Origin: Paramecium octaurelia | Lineage: Eukaryota; Ciliophora; Oligohymenophorea; Peniculida; Parameciidae | Assembly (NCBI GenBank): GCA_905182995.1 | Contig: CAJJDP010000051.1 | Span: 480,286-544,285, forward strand | Direction of reading: 5' to 3' | Length of the DNA stretch: 64,000 nucleotides | In this document: one piece after another, positions 52,394-63,949 of the stretch | Layout: each line of letters opens with the position of its first letter | Numbering within the stretch: position 1 is the stretch's first letter | Made by a program: the position numbers and the translations under genes | Notes under the pieces: model-generated | What the model was told of the DNA's origin: nothing | What the model saw: the letters and a program-made list of their open reading frames with translations, nothing else | Databases searched by the model: none

Positions 52394-53334
52394 ACTTTAT
52401 TATTTAAATAAGAAAAAATTTCTTTATTATAAATAGATACACACATTGAATAATAGAATGTAGTTAGAAAATCCTGTTGATAACTTTTCTATTTTATTGT
52501 TTAAAGTATTTCAATCTCCTTCTTAATTTATATTGTTAACCATTTTAGAATCAGAGATTAATCTTGAAAATATCATACAAATTTAAGATAAGATTTAATC
52601 TATTTTGTCTAAATATAATGCTTGGATGAAGCCAATTAGAATTTTACTTTAGATACTAAACACTACACATCCAAATCAATCGGGATTCATACTAATCTTG
52701 AAATTTACACATTAATAAAATGAACCATATTGTTGGGAAAAAAATATTTGCTTAATATTTACAGAGAAACTAATTTGATCAACTTAGAAGACTTATAAAT
52801 TCGCCTTCATGCCTAACTAATTACATAAAATAAATTAAAGATTATGATATCTTTTTCACAATGCAAATGAATTTCATTTAATTTGTTCTGAAACATCCAC
52901 AATCGAATAAGATCAAATTGTTGGATAAAATATTTTATATTAGCAAATAATCATTTTCAAGATTATGTGTTATTAATCTTTACTGAATAAATGTATTGCG
53001 TAAAAGTTGAGCAGTGGTAGAATTTGAGAGAAAATAAATAAAGATTGCATTTTAATTTATAAATTGCTTAAAATTGAAAATTATTTTATCAAAATAATTT
53101 AATTTTATATTCAAAGATCTTGCTGTATAATTTCTAATAATTTAATTTGAACAGACTCATTGTCAACTTTTGCTATAGTATTAAATAACTAGAGATCATA
53201 TAATTTTCCGATTTGTACTTAATAGATTTAATAGATTGAACGTTCAGTATTAGATGTATTAATTACTTATTCTGACACTGGCAGTATAAACTATAGAAGA
53301 GATATTCGGATAGCAATAATGGATAAATTCTTAC
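52394..53334. other. AT-rich stretch, no gene seen
   Basis: About 940 bases between two minus-strand relics. The frame of the surface-protein pseudogene stays open past its TGA at 53335 for roughly 100 codons, without cysteine-rich character, so a decayed 3' part may lie here. Confidence 0.4.
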
Positions 53335-54150
53335 TCATTTAAGACTAGCATCGTAGGCATTTTATAAAAAAACTTTACATTTTTTATTAGTAAAGCATTT
53401 TGTATAGACTTGGATAGTCAGTATTTATAAGTTATTATTAATAGAATAAGTGAATGTTCCATAAGTAGCTATATTTTAATTAACTTCTAATAGATTGATC
53501 TCCATAGGAATCCTGTCATCTGAGTTTGGATCTGTAATTTGATTAATTAAAATTTTTGATAAAAGAAAAAAAGGGGCTTAATGAATACAATTAATGCGTT
53601 AATTATCGTAACGGACCCATCCTTCTGAACAAACAGTGCAATCTGTTTTTAAAGGACCAAGACATTAATCGCAACCATTACAACATCTTGCAAGATATAT
53701 ATTAAGTGCCCTTACTCCCCAATATGAATTTGTAGTTCCCATAGCATTAACGGTTCTCATTGTTAATTTACATTTTGATGATGAATGAGATATAGTAACT
53801 CCTTTATTATAAATTTATTCTAATCAATTGGATCCACAAATAGAATAATCACCTCCAGGTCAGAAAATAGCATATGTTTTAATTTAATCATCTACCAGTA
53901 ACTAAAAGTTTTCATTATTCTATGAATCAATTTTCCAAATTTATAAGTTTACTTAAATTTTATTTTGAGGAGTTAAATTTTCTATAGTTTTTTCCAATTT
54001 ATCAGCTGGTGCTAAATTCGGTAATCCTCCAACAAGATCAAAACTCACACATATATATATTGCAGGTTAGGTGTTATCATTTTCACCCACCCATTGATTC
54101 ATGCCACGATGAGATAAAACTTCTCCAATAATAACAATTATGAAAATCAT
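53335..54150 (-). pseudogene. Cysteine-rich surface-protein pseudogene with internal TGA codons
   Basis: The frame begins with a signal peptide, MIFIIVIIGEVLS, at 54150 and reads GGLPNLAPADKLEKTIENL, NSYWGVRALNIYLARCCNGC, CDQCLGPLKTDCTVCSEGW and so on to TGA at 53335-53337. The pattern (Trp-Ile-Asp-Ser strand, CG pair, WG.R.L then CxxC) resembles the ectodomain of the intact gene at 38999-44144. Two further TGA codons interrupt it at 53860-53862 and 53824-53826, 36 bases apart, with clearly coding sequence between and after them. No intron removes both. The cysteine-rich C-terminal part and membrane region are missing. Most likely a truncated subtelomeric copy. Confidence 0.72.
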
Positions 54151-54700
54151 AGCAACTCTAAGGACATCTTAAAATTGACAAAGTAAAATCTCTAAATCCC
54201 CAACTGCTCTTTAATATAATGAAATTGTATAATATGAAAACAATATTAACATTAATGATTCTGAATTATGATTCATTATTAATTACTTGTCGCTCCATAT
54301 AGATACTTTTTTGACAAAAATGTTTCCATTATAATTTTGACTTGCAATCCAGCCTAAATAATTTAATGATAATATAACCTTACATTAAATTAATGTCTTA
54401 AAACTTTTGTATATTGTTTCCCATTCTTCTTATTTCTTACAATCAATATTTGTATTAAATAAATTTGAAATTTTTTAAAGATATTTTAGAATATTACAAA
54501 TTTCAATTAATCACAATTCTGTTGGTGTAGTTAAACATAATAAAATGAAAACAAATATATTAAGTTTCATCAAATTTGAAATAAAAAAAATAATTTATTG
54601 AGTCTATATTCTTATATTTAAAATTTTTGAAATAGCCAAATATAGTCTAATATTTGCCATAATTTGTAGTCTTTCTTGTGAAACTTAAAATCAAATTTAA

Positions 54701-55402
54701 TATTTTAGATAATGATAGAGTAAATGTTCTATTTCAAATTATCAATTCTAAATATTATGAAATAATTGAAAATGGTTATCAAATAACATAGATTTTCAAA
54801 ACATTTTTAGAAAAAGGAGTTGTATGATATTTTATCAGATTAGTATCAAAGTGTAAAAGTGAGAAACCTGAAACTTTCAAAATAATTCTCAGGGCATTAT
54901 AGTAAATTAGCCAAGATTAAACCAATGATGAAAATGGTGAATGTTTGAAGATAGCATATAGAATTTGATTTATTTCTTTCAGAGATTATAATAGATATTG
55001 ATGAAGAATAACAATTAATTAATGCCTGTTGGGGATAGGGTTATTTAAGTGAAAATGATAATCAAATACATTATTAGTTAAATTTGGAGTCATTGAAAAA
55101 TTAATTATGCTATAGAGCTTTTCATTTGTTTCATTGCACTGGATTCACAAAACAATAATATTCTATACCTACCTTTAGGATTTCAGGATATATTTAACTG
55201 GAACTGAAGAATTACGATTTTTAAAAGCAGGAGTCTTAAAGGTTTTTATTATCTTACTAAAACAATAAAATATTTAATCAATTTGACAAGATGTAAAACA
55301 ATAATGATTTTCAAGGTCTGTTGGTCATTATCTAATATAGCTGCTGGCACTGTAACTTAAATATAATAGACTATTACTAGAGATTCAGGGTTGGTTTTTC
55401 TG
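54701..55402 (+). pseudogene. Importin-alpha (armadillo) pseudogene, copy 1
   Basis: Armadillo-repeat blocks of karyopherin alpha can be read in order but in changing frames: INSKYYEIIENGYQITQIF, FLEKGVV, DEEQQLINACWG and GYLSENDNQIH (family DACWALSYLSDG), FGVIEKL, YLTGTEELRFLKAGVLKVF and CWSLSNIAAGTVTQIQQTI. Importin alpha binds nuclear localisation signals in its armadillo groove. Here several frameshifts and a TGA at 54825-54827 break the frame, and neither the importin-beta-binding N-terminus nor the C-terminal repeats are seen. It is a decayed relic. Confidence 0.8.
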
Positions 55403-55564
55403 TCTTAGCGTAATCTTATAAATAGTGATATAATAAAGCAAAAAATCCCTGGCGGCCAATTTTGGAAGACCTTCTTTGATGTGTGTTAACGTTGCCCACT
55501 ATAAAGAGCTTTTAGAAGGCAACGAATCCTAGTACCTACAGGAAGACTTTCTGTGTGTTTTGCT

Positions 55565-55880
55565 TCACTCATTCTGCCTATTGTTAGACGCGAAGGCCAC
55601 TGGATTAGAAGCTACTCTGGAGAGAGCTTCGTGGAAGCCCGACTGTTTTGCTTGTTCTTGCCTGTTGCTAGGTAAATGGTTTTGGATACTACATTCTTCT
55701 ATTGATAAAAAAATAATATTGGAAGCCCAATTTTTCTTCTTGACTTGTTTTGCTATTGCTAGATCCCAAAATCCCTTTGTTATTGCTTTGCGGGAAATTT
55801 TATTTTCGAATACCTTTTTTAATTGCTTCTAGATCAAATTTATCCTCAAATCCTTATTGCTTTCAAGTAAATTATTTTAT
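55565..55880 (-). CDS. Coding-like open frame of unknown function, copy 1
   Basis: On the minus strand a frame without TGA reads KKVFENKISRKAITKGFWDL, AIAKQVKKKNWASNIIFL and, before TGA at 55565-55567, SRVASNPVAFASNNRQNE. GC content is higher than the surroundings. No ATG was found in this frame. A nearby exon-like stretch MKFKESKKENKIIYLKAIRI lies in another frame. Not recognised; could be a relic. A plus-strand open frame over the same bases (55560-55832) is taken as its shadow. Confidence 0.3.
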
Positions 55881-55944
55881 TTTCTTTTTTGCTTTCTTTA
55901 AATTTCATTAATTTGAACAACTTTTTACATAATTATTTCTTCAA

Positions 55945-55945
55945 N
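55945..55945. other. Single N at contig junction
   Basis: One undetermined base lies exactly between the two 1,417-bp copies. It marks an assembly join, not a biological position. Confidence 0.95.
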
Positions 55946-56118
55946 TAGTTAAACATAATAAAATGAAAACAAATATATTAAGTTTCATCAAATTTGAAAT
56001 AAAAAAAATAATTTATTGAGTCTATATTCTTATATTTAAAATTTTTGAAATAGCCAAATATAGTCTAATATTTGCCATAATTTGTAGTCTTTCTTGTGAA
56101 ACTTAAAATCAAATTTAA

Positions 56119-56820
56119 TATTTTAGATAATGATAGAGTAAATGTTCTATTTCAAATTATCAATTCTAAATATTATGAAATAATTGAAAATGGTTATCAA
56201 ATAACATAGATTTTCAAAACATTTTTAGAAAAAGGAGTTGTATGATATTTTATCAGATTAGTATCAAAGTGTAAAAGTGAGAAACCTGAAACTTTCAAAA
56301 TAATTCTCAGGGCATTATAGTAAATTAGCCAAGATTAAACCAATGATGAAAATGGTGAATGTTTGAAGATAGCATATAGAATTTGATTTATTTCTTTCAG
56401 AGATTATAATAGATATTGATGAAGAATAACAATTAATTAATGCCTGTTGGGGATAGGGTTATTTAAGTGAAAATGATAATCAAATACATTATTAGTTAAA
56501 TTTGGAGTCATTGAAAAATTAATTATGCTATAGAGCTTTTCATTTGTTTCATTGCACTGGATTCACAAAACAATAATATTCTATACCTACCTTTAGGATT
56601 TCAGGATATATTTAACTGGAACTGAAGAATTACGATTTTTAAAAGCAGGAGTCTTAAAGGTTTTTATTATCTTACTAAAACAATAAAATATTTAATCAAT
56701 TTGACAAGATGTAAAACAATAATGATTTTCAAGGTCTGTTGGTCATTATCTAATATAGCTGCTGGCACTGTAACTTAAATATAATAGACTATTACTAGAG
56801 ATTCAGGGTTGGTTTTTCTG
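56119..56820 (+). pseudogene. Importin-alpha (armadillo) pseudogene, copy 2
   Basis: Same sequence as 54701-55402, present because the block is duplicated. It should be counted once if the duplication is an assembly artefact. Confidence 0.8.
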
Positions 56821-56982
56821 TCTTAGCGTAATCTTATAAATAGTGATATAATAAAGCAAAAAATCCCTGGCGGCCAATTTTGGAAGACCTTCTTTGATGT
56901 GTGTTAACGTTGCCCACTATAAAGAGCTTTTAGAAGGCAACGAATCCTAGTACCTACAGGAAGACTTTCTGTGTGTTTTGCT

Positions 56983-57298
56983 TCACTCATTCTGCCTATT
57001 GTTAGACGCGAAGGCCACTGGATTAGAAGCTACTCTGGAGAGAGCTTCGTGGAAGCCCGACTGTTTTGCTTGTTCTTGCCTGTTGCTAGGTAAATGGTTT
57101 TGGATACTACATTCTTCTATTGATAAAAAAATAATATTGGAAGCCCAATTTTTCTTCTTGACTTGTTTTGCTATTGCTAGATCCCAAAATCCCTTTGTTA
57201 TTGCTTTGCGGGAAATTTTATTTTCGAATACCTTTTTTAATTGCTTCTAGATCAAATTTATCCTCAAATCCTTATTGCTTTCAAGTAAATTATTTTAT
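56983..57298 (-). CDS. Coding-like open frame of unknown function, copy 2
   Basis: Duplicate of the open frame at 55565-55880, in the second copy of the 1,417-bp block. Confidence 0.3.
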
Positions 57299-57362
57299 TT
57301 TCTTTTTTGCTTTCTTTAAATTTCATTAATTTGAACAACTTTTTACATAATTATTTCTTCAA

Positions 57363-59195
57363 GAAATTATTGTCTAATGCTAATTTGATAATGATTACAT
57401 CTCAAATAAACTTTGCTTTTTGGTAAAGTAAAATTAACTACACAATTCTCTATTAAATGGAAACTTAAAATTTTTAATTCTCTTTTCTTCTATTCCATTT
57501 TTATTAAGAGATAATGCATTCCAAATCAATCTTAATATTTATTCACTAATAAGCAATTTAAATAAATCATTCCTAATATTTTTAGACCAAACAATATTAT
57601 TTTTGTTATATTTTTTTTTTACATTTTTCCAGTTATAGGACTTAGTTTAAGAATAAAGAATTAAATGAATCCATCAACATTTGATTGTTTAAGTTATTTA
57701 CAATATTTCACTCTGCTTGCATTTATTTTCGGTTCATCTACACTTTGTATCAAATTTCATTTAACCAATTCTTATTGTAATATGCTTAATATATAAAAAA
57801 AATGATGTTCAAAATAATAAATATTCTCTTAAATTAGTTGAACATACTTAATCAATACTCTTATTATTAGAAATTAGATTTGTTCTGAACACTTTCAACC
57901 TTTAGTTTTCAATAATCATTGCATATTATTCTAATCCAGAAAAATCACAAGTTTTTCCTGAAAATCAAAAGCTCTATTTTGTAAATGGTTATTTAATCAA
58001 CAAGTGTCAAACCTTAGGAACTATGCTAAGTCTAAATAGTGAAACACTTTTTCTTATTTTTTTAATGTGAAGTTTTAACTTAATTAGGCTGATGTTAAAA
58101 CCCACTCTTACAAGGTGTTGATTGTATTAATGTTTATGCAGGTAAAATTTTCTGAAATTTGGGTCTTTCTCAGCAGAAATAATTATTATATCTTTTGAGA
58201 GAAGTAAATAGCGTTAAAACTTTTTACGAGAAAATAATACATTTTTGTAATATCAATAAATGTAGTTAATTCTAAAATTTATTGTCTTTGGGTTAAACTC
58301 AAAGTTATAGAGAAGAACAATTTTGTTATTCGTTAATTTTTATCCATCCCTTGGGTAATTTTTTTATTTCATAATGAATTATAAAATTGAACTAGTTGAC
58401 TGATATGATCATTGTTTAGAAATAAATTAATTTCTAAAAACAAATCAGCTGGAGGTAAGATTACATGGTTCTTATCTTAGTGATTAATAACTGTTCATTA
58501 TATGTAAAATTATTATTGAAAGTAGCACCTTTGGATGTAATTCTTATAGAGCTTATTTAAGATTATTTTAAGGGATGGATATAATTAAAATCTCTAGGGG
58601 GCGGAATATTTATTGATGATTAAAATATCTTTTCAGTCCTTTATTCTCTCTTATACTTTTAATATCATTAAATATCAATTGAAAATAATAAAAAACAGGT
58701 TATGAAAATTTTACTAAGATTGAGTAATTTAAAAATCATTCAATCCCAATGTTTAACTGTTTTATCATTTAAGATTATTAGTAAGTTTAATTTTATTTTT
58801 TTAATTATCAAAATGTATCTTTCTTCTTATCTTTGTTATTAATTGTATCATTACTTTTTTCTAAACTAAAGATCTAAATTTTACTAAAATATTAATAATC
58901 TTTATTACGACTAAACCTGTTTATACTCTGTTTATATTATAAATATAATAGTGTATTGTACGTCTATAAATATTAATTTATAACCTTTGTTTCTAACATC
59001 TCAAAATTATTCAAATATTTAAATACTAATAAGAAACACTTATTATGCAAAAAGTTATAAGAAAATGATTAAAATTATAATTGCAATGTTTTTAATGAAT
59101 ATTCAAATTCACTTTTGCTTTTGCTTTAAGTCTTCTAAAAAGCAACTTCCTTTTACTTAGCTGAGTGTAGGATCATTCATGTTAAACTAACTGTA
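57363..59195. other. AT-rich stretch with one possible coding relic
   Basis: Mostly featureless AT-rich DNA. On the plus strand at about 58490-58790 an open stretch reads LKSLGGGIFIDDQNIFSVL, then KQVMKILLRLSNLKIIQSQ. Spacing and hydrophobic pattern recall armadillo or HEAT helices, but the match is weak. Confidence 0.3.
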
Positions 59196-59217
59196 TAGTC
59201 CTATAGTTTTGTCCTTG

Positions 59218-59394
59218 TCAAAGGTATATAAGTTCTCCAGTTGGTTCTTGATGGAAGTTTCTTTTGGATTCTTGGTACCCCCATATTATCTGTTCACTAT
59301 CAGAAAATTCGTCCCATCTGTGTATGAATACTCTTGCCTCATTTAGGTACCCATTCTTTTCAATTATGATTGCGTTTTGTTTTTTATTTGTCAT
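59218..59394 (-). CDS. 58-residue open frame, copy 1
   Basis: ATG at 59394 opens MTNKKQNAIIIEKNGYLNEA, continues RVFIHRWDEFSDSEQIIWG and ends EPTGELIYL at TGA 59218-59220. Composition is clearly protein-like. It may be the first exon of a decayed or spliced gene, because a TAG/CAA-rich open stretch continues after the stop. Not recognised. Confidence 0.4.
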   Translation of the reverse strand: MTNKKQNAIIIEKNGYLNEARVFIHRWDEFSDSEQIIWGYQESKRNFHQEPTGELIYL

Positions 59395-60014
59395 TCTATT
59401 TTATCCTGAGAAGTAAATTAAATAAATTATGAAAATCATCATATTATAAAAAACCAATGATAAACACCAACAAATTACAAATTCAATATTCTTAAAAAAA
59501 AAGTTGTGTTAATCTGCTTATAACAAAAATATAAATGAAGAGATTTTTAAAATAGTAAGTAGAATCAATTATACGTTCAATATGGTAATAAAATATCGAC
59601 AATACTAACTTGATAAATGAAAATGAGGAGAATAGAATTAAAAATATTAATCAAGATTATATTTAATTGATAAAATATAGATATTTGATTTTGAAAGTGT
59701 GCATACGATAATGCTTAAACTTTTTTGTTTAAATTTATCAGATATGACCTAGAACATTTTTTGTCAGTTTTGATTGATAGATGAAAAATTTTCGAATAGA
59801 TATTTTATTTATATCAAAAATATCAAGCGGAAAGTGTATTTTTATTGTCCCCAATAGTTTTTTAGAACTTTAAATAAAGATTGAATTATCTAAAGCCCCA
59901 TTAGCATTTCTTTTACATGAGTATTCTACAGTGGCTTTCATCTTCCTTTTCAATGACATGACCTAAAGAAATGTGGATAGCTTAAAAATTTTAGATATAC
60001 CTCTCGAGAACCTG

Positions 60015-60353
60015 TTTACTTTAATGCATTTAGGAACAGTAGCTAGATTCTGACTCTATGGCTATTCATAAATATCAAGCATAACTTCTCATTGTATTTC
60101 TGGTATCCTTTAGTATTTATATCAGTAATGCAATTAATCCTTGATAAGAGGACAGTTTCCTCTCAAAAATCTAATGTTTTCCTGTTAGACTTTTTGAGCA
60201 TATTACTAAATCTGGGCTCTAAATTGCTTACTGTCGATGGATGAAATGGCAAATTCAAATCTTGTAGTTCTCTGGTAATGATATCGTAACAGTCAATTTC
60301 TTGCGTTGTTGTGACAACCTTTTTTTTTTAAAATGATGAATTTGAATTGCCAT
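60015..60353 (-). pseudogene. Unrecognised coding relic, copy 1
   Basis: A frame reading MAIQIHHF from 60353 runs into a run of ten A (60320-60329 as T on the plus strand), after which coding character resumes one frame away: VVTTTQEIDCYDIITRELQD, LNLPFHPSTVSNLEPRFSN, then a TGA at 60163-60165 and EETVLLSRINCITDINTKGY. The homopolymer shift and the TGA suggest decay. Protein family not recognised. Confidence 0.45.
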
Positions 60354-60657
60354 ATGCTTAATTTCTAGCAATGCTTTAAACTATTTGTACAAACTTGCAT
60401 CAATTAATAATAATAAATAAATGATGAAAAGTTTAATTGTTTAAAAAATGGAAGTTTCATGTCAGGTTCCCATTCATCTTCTAATATACTAAAACTTTTT
60501 CTAAGATTTACTAAGCGCAATACTAAATTAAGAAAAAGATGACACACTTAAAATATTACAATTCTGACAAATCCAAATTTAGAAGCATATGGAACCTTGT
60601 GTTGAAAGGTGAATTTATAGATTAATAGATATGATTTGCGCTCATTATTTAATTCTA

Positions 60658-60658
60658 N
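60658..60658. other. Single N at contig junction
   Basis: One undetermined base lies exactly between the two 1,462-bp copies, as at 55945. Confidence 0.95.
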
Positions 60659-60680
60659 TAGTCCTATAGTTTTGTCCTTG

Positions 60681-60857
60681 TCAAAGGTATATAAGTTCTC
60701 CAGTTGGTTCTTGATGGAAGTTTCTTTTGGATTCTTGGTACCCCCATATTATCTGTTCACTATCAGAAAATTCGTCCCATCTGTGTATGAATACTCTTGC
60801 CTCATTTAGGTACCCATTCTTTTCAATTATGATTGCGTTTTGTTTTTTATTTGTCAT
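60681..60857 (-). CDS. 58-residue open frame, copy 2
   Basis: Duplicate of 59218-59394, within the second copy of the 1,462-bp block. Confidence 0.4.
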   Translation of the reverse strand: MTNKKQNAIIIEKNGYLNEARVFIHRWDEFSDSEQIIWGYQESKRNFHQEPTGELIYL

Positions 60858-61477
60858 TCTATTTTATCCTGAGAAGTAAATTAAATAAATTATGAAAATC
60901 ATCATATTATAAAAAACCAATGATAAACACCAACAAATTACAAATTCAATATTCTTAAAAAAAAAGTTGTGTTAATCTGCTTATAACAAAAATATAAATG
61001 AAGAGATTTTTAAAATAGTAAGTAGAATCAATTATACGTTCAATATGGTAATAAAATATCGACAATACTAACTTGATAAATGAAAATGAGGAGAATAGAA
61101 TTAAAAATATTAATCAAGATTATATTTAATTGATAAAATATAGATATTTGATTTTGAAAGTGTGCATACGATAATGCTTAAACTTTTTTGTTTAAATTTA
61201 TCAGATATGACCTAGAACATTTTTTGTCAGTTTTGATTGATAGATGAAAAATTTTCGAATAGATATTTTATTTATATCAAAAATATCAAGCGGAAAGTGT
61301 ATTTTTATTGTCCCCAATAGTTTTTTAGAACTTTAAATAAAGATTGAATTATCTAAAGCCCCATTAGCATTTCTTTTACATGAGTATTCTACAGTGGCTT
61401 TCATCTTCCTTTTCAATGACATGACCTAAAGAAATGTGGATAGCTTAAAAATTTTAGATATACCTCTCGAGAACCTG

Positions 61478-61816
61478 TTTACTTTAATGCATTTAGGAAC
61501 AGTAGCTAGATTCTGACTCTATGGCTATTCATAAATATCAAGCATAACTTCTCATTGTATTTCTGGTATCCTTTAGTATTTATATCAGTAATGCAATTAA
61601 TCCTTGATAAGAGGACAGTTTCCTCTCAAAAATCTAATGTTTTCCTGTTAGACTTTTTGAGCATATTACTAAATCTGGGCTCTAAATTGCTTACTGTCGA
61701 TGGATGAAATGGCAAATTCAAATCTTGTAGTTCTCTGGTAATGATATCGTAACAGTCAATTTCTTGCGTTGTTGTGACAACCTTTTTTTTTTAAAATGAT
61801 GAATTTGAATTGCCAT
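61478..61816 (-). pseudogene. Unrecognised coding relic, copy 2
   Basis: Duplicate of 60015-60353, within the second copy of the 1,462-bp block. Confidence 0.45.
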
Positions 61817-62120
61817 ATGCTTAATTTCTAGCAATGCTTTAAACTATTTGTACAAACTTGCATCAATTAATAATAATAAATAAATGATGAAAAGTTTAAT
61901 TGTTTAAAAAATGGAAGTTTCATGTCAGGTTCCCATTCATCTTCTAATATACTAAAACTTTTTCTAAGATTTACTAAGCGCAATACTAAATTAAGAAAAA
62001 GATGACACACTTAAAATATTACAATTCTGACAAATCCAAATTTAGAAGCATATGGAACCTTGTGTTGAAAGGTGAATTTATAGATTAATAGATATGATTT
62101 GCGCTCATTATTTAATTCTA

Positions 62121-62861
62121 AAGGAAGTTATATATTGGAAACCTATTTACAACTTGAAATTTATTAAAATCAAATATATTATAAAAAATGTAGTACCTGA
62201 TTTCTCTTATTATCCATTCTTTTAATCAATAAAGAATTGATTGATAATTGTTTAAAAAAAAATTGTATAGAAAACAAATTGGAGGGAGAGAAGGTCAACA
62301 TTTTAAATATTCTAACCTTATACAGATGATTTCACATTTTATTTCCTTTTATATGAAAAAAATATGAAATTTTTATTGAATTTTGTTAATCGAAAAATCT
62401 CATTATTCAATTTTCTGAGTCTCTTTTAGATTCCCTTCAGAATAAATCGTTTTTCTCTTAAATCATTCTTCTAAAATATTTTTCTAGTAGTTTTGTGGTT
62501 CTTCGCCATTCCTGCTTTAAATTCTCGTTTTTAACAAGAGAATATGATTTTTATTTCTTTCAATGATTAAGTAACTAGTATTATAAAAAAAAAAAATTAA
62601 GAGATGATAAATCAATTTTATTGTATTTTTTGTCCAATTTATTTCTCTAAAATGCAGCTGACTCTTTATTGAAAAAATGTCCTCAATTCTATGCCAGATT
62701 GATTTCTAAATTCTCCTTTCAAAATTAGAGCACCCTAAGATTAAAATATAAGCTCTTTTGATATATGAAGAATAGAGATAATCGATGAAACTAAATAATA
62801 TTGATAATCAATACCACTTTATTTCGATTATGTTGTTTGTCCAAATTTAAGGTAAATATTA
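62121..62861. other. AT-rich stretch, no gene seen
   Basis: About 740 bases of very AT-rich DNA with homopolymer runs. No coding-like stretch recognised. Confidence 0.45.
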
Positions 62862-63014
62862 TATTAAAATGTCCCTTAAACGAATAGAGTTATCATCAAT
62901 ACCAGATGCCAACGTAGTACTATAAGGAGAGAAATTCCCATTTTTCAAGTTCAACAAATACACAAATTTATAACTGGAATCAGCTAATGACTTGCTGTTT
63001 GGGGAGAAGCACAC
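62862..63014 (-). pseudogene. WD40-repeat gene fragment
   Basis: About 50 codons read VCFSPNSKSLADSSYKFVYL, then FSPYSTTLASGIDDNSIRLR and DILI. Two WD-repeat cores (V.FSP....LAS...D..IRLWD) are recognisable, with Trp-Asp degraded to Arg-Asp and the first repeat eroded. No start, no further repeats in frame and no splice context were found, so this is a fragment of a beta-propeller gene decayed near the chromosome end. Confidence 0.65.
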
Positions 63015-63903
63015 ACATTATGCATTCCTCTTACATTTAAAAATAGACTTTATATTTCCAGTTCTTGCAAGAAACTAATATCCGAACATTATTTACTCTA
63101 CCTCTATTACAATTTAACTTCATCACCTCATTTATTATTAAATTCCTCCACATTTCCTGAGGTTTGCTGTGAAATATTTCTAATTCTAATATTTTCAAAT
63201 GATTTTTTCAAATCCTCCTTTATATCAATTAATAAATGAAAAGAATTTGATCTGTCTAAGATGTATGATGAAAAATACATTTAATAATTCTATGATCTTC
63301 TTATCTTAAGGTATTTTAGTGATTATATGTTATCATTCGTTCATATTCATCTAAGATGTAATTTTGTTTATTAAAATCATAATTCTTAAGAAAATAGGCA
63401 TTTTTCCTTAAAGAAATTCAAGAGAATCTTCAACAACCTTTCAAAAAAAAAGCTGACAAATTTTCATCTGTACGTTTAATGAAGTAAAAGCCTCATATAA
63501 ATCATTTTATTATTCCTTATTATTCTTGATCCTTGAGTTTCCCATAAGTAAATAAAGTTAATATTGAACTTTACATACATTGTTATTTAGATCTTCCATC
63601 TTAGAATTTACTCTACCATTTTACAAATAGAATTAAAAAAGTAAGATTTATGAAACAAGATTAGCTTAAAATAAAAGGAAACAGAAAAGTGATGCAAATA
63701 TCTTGTAAATGAGTTCATCCTCTAGTTTACTATAGGACTACATTTATCTCAAAATGCATCAATAGGTTAACTCTATGGGAGTAGATTATTACTAAATTTA
63801 GATCCCTGTGATAATGTTAATGGTATTCAAAATATAAATTTTTATGTCTTGTGAACGCAAAAAAAAAAAAAAAAAGCTTTTAGGTAACTAAAAAAATTTT
63901 TTT
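63015..63903. other. Subtelomeric AT-rich stretch ending in a poly-A run
   Basis: No gene seen. A run of about 18 A starts near 63859, and seven A followed by seven T lie just before the first hairpin. Confidence 0.5.
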
Positions 63904-63945
63904 CTTCGGCATCTTTTGGGGCTTACGCCCCAAATGATGCCGAAG
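63904..63945. repeat. GC-rich 19-bp hairpin next to the telomere
   Basis: Arms 63904-63922 and 63927-63945 pair at 18 of 19 positions around the loop TTAC. The arms begin CTTCGGCATC and end GATGCCGAAG. GC content is far above the surrounding DNA. Function unknown. Confidence 0.85.
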
Positions 63946-63949
63946 TCAA

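Larger units (their letters stand above)
54528..55944. repeat. 1,417-bp block, first copy of a tandem duplication
   Basis: The sequence from TAGTTAAACATAATAAAATG to TTATTTCTTCAA recurs, with no difference noticed, at 55946-57362 after a single N at 55945. Identity across non-coding AT-rich DNA and the single N indicate two overlapping contig ends joined without merging. Confidence 0.9.
55946..57362. repeat. 1,417-bp block, second copy
   Basis: Appears identical to 54528-55944 at a constant offset of 1,418. Unique sequence resumes at 57363. Confidence 0.9.
59196..60657. repeat. 1,462-bp block, first copy of a tandem duplication
   Basis: From TAGTCCTATAGTTTTGTCC to CTCATTATTTAATTCTA. The same sequence recurs at 60659-62120 after a single N at 60658. 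No difference was noticed between copies. Confidence 0.9.
60659..62120. repeat. 1,462-bp block, second copy
   Basis: Appears identical to 59196-60657 at offset 1,463. Unique sequence resumes at 62121. Confidence 0.9.

Noticed and set aside
55560-55832. 90-residue plus-strand open frame starting MLHSFCLLLDAKATGLEATL, present twice
   Set aside because: Cys/Leu-rich composition and antisense overlap with a more protein-like minus frame suggest a shadow; the second copy comes from the duplicated block.
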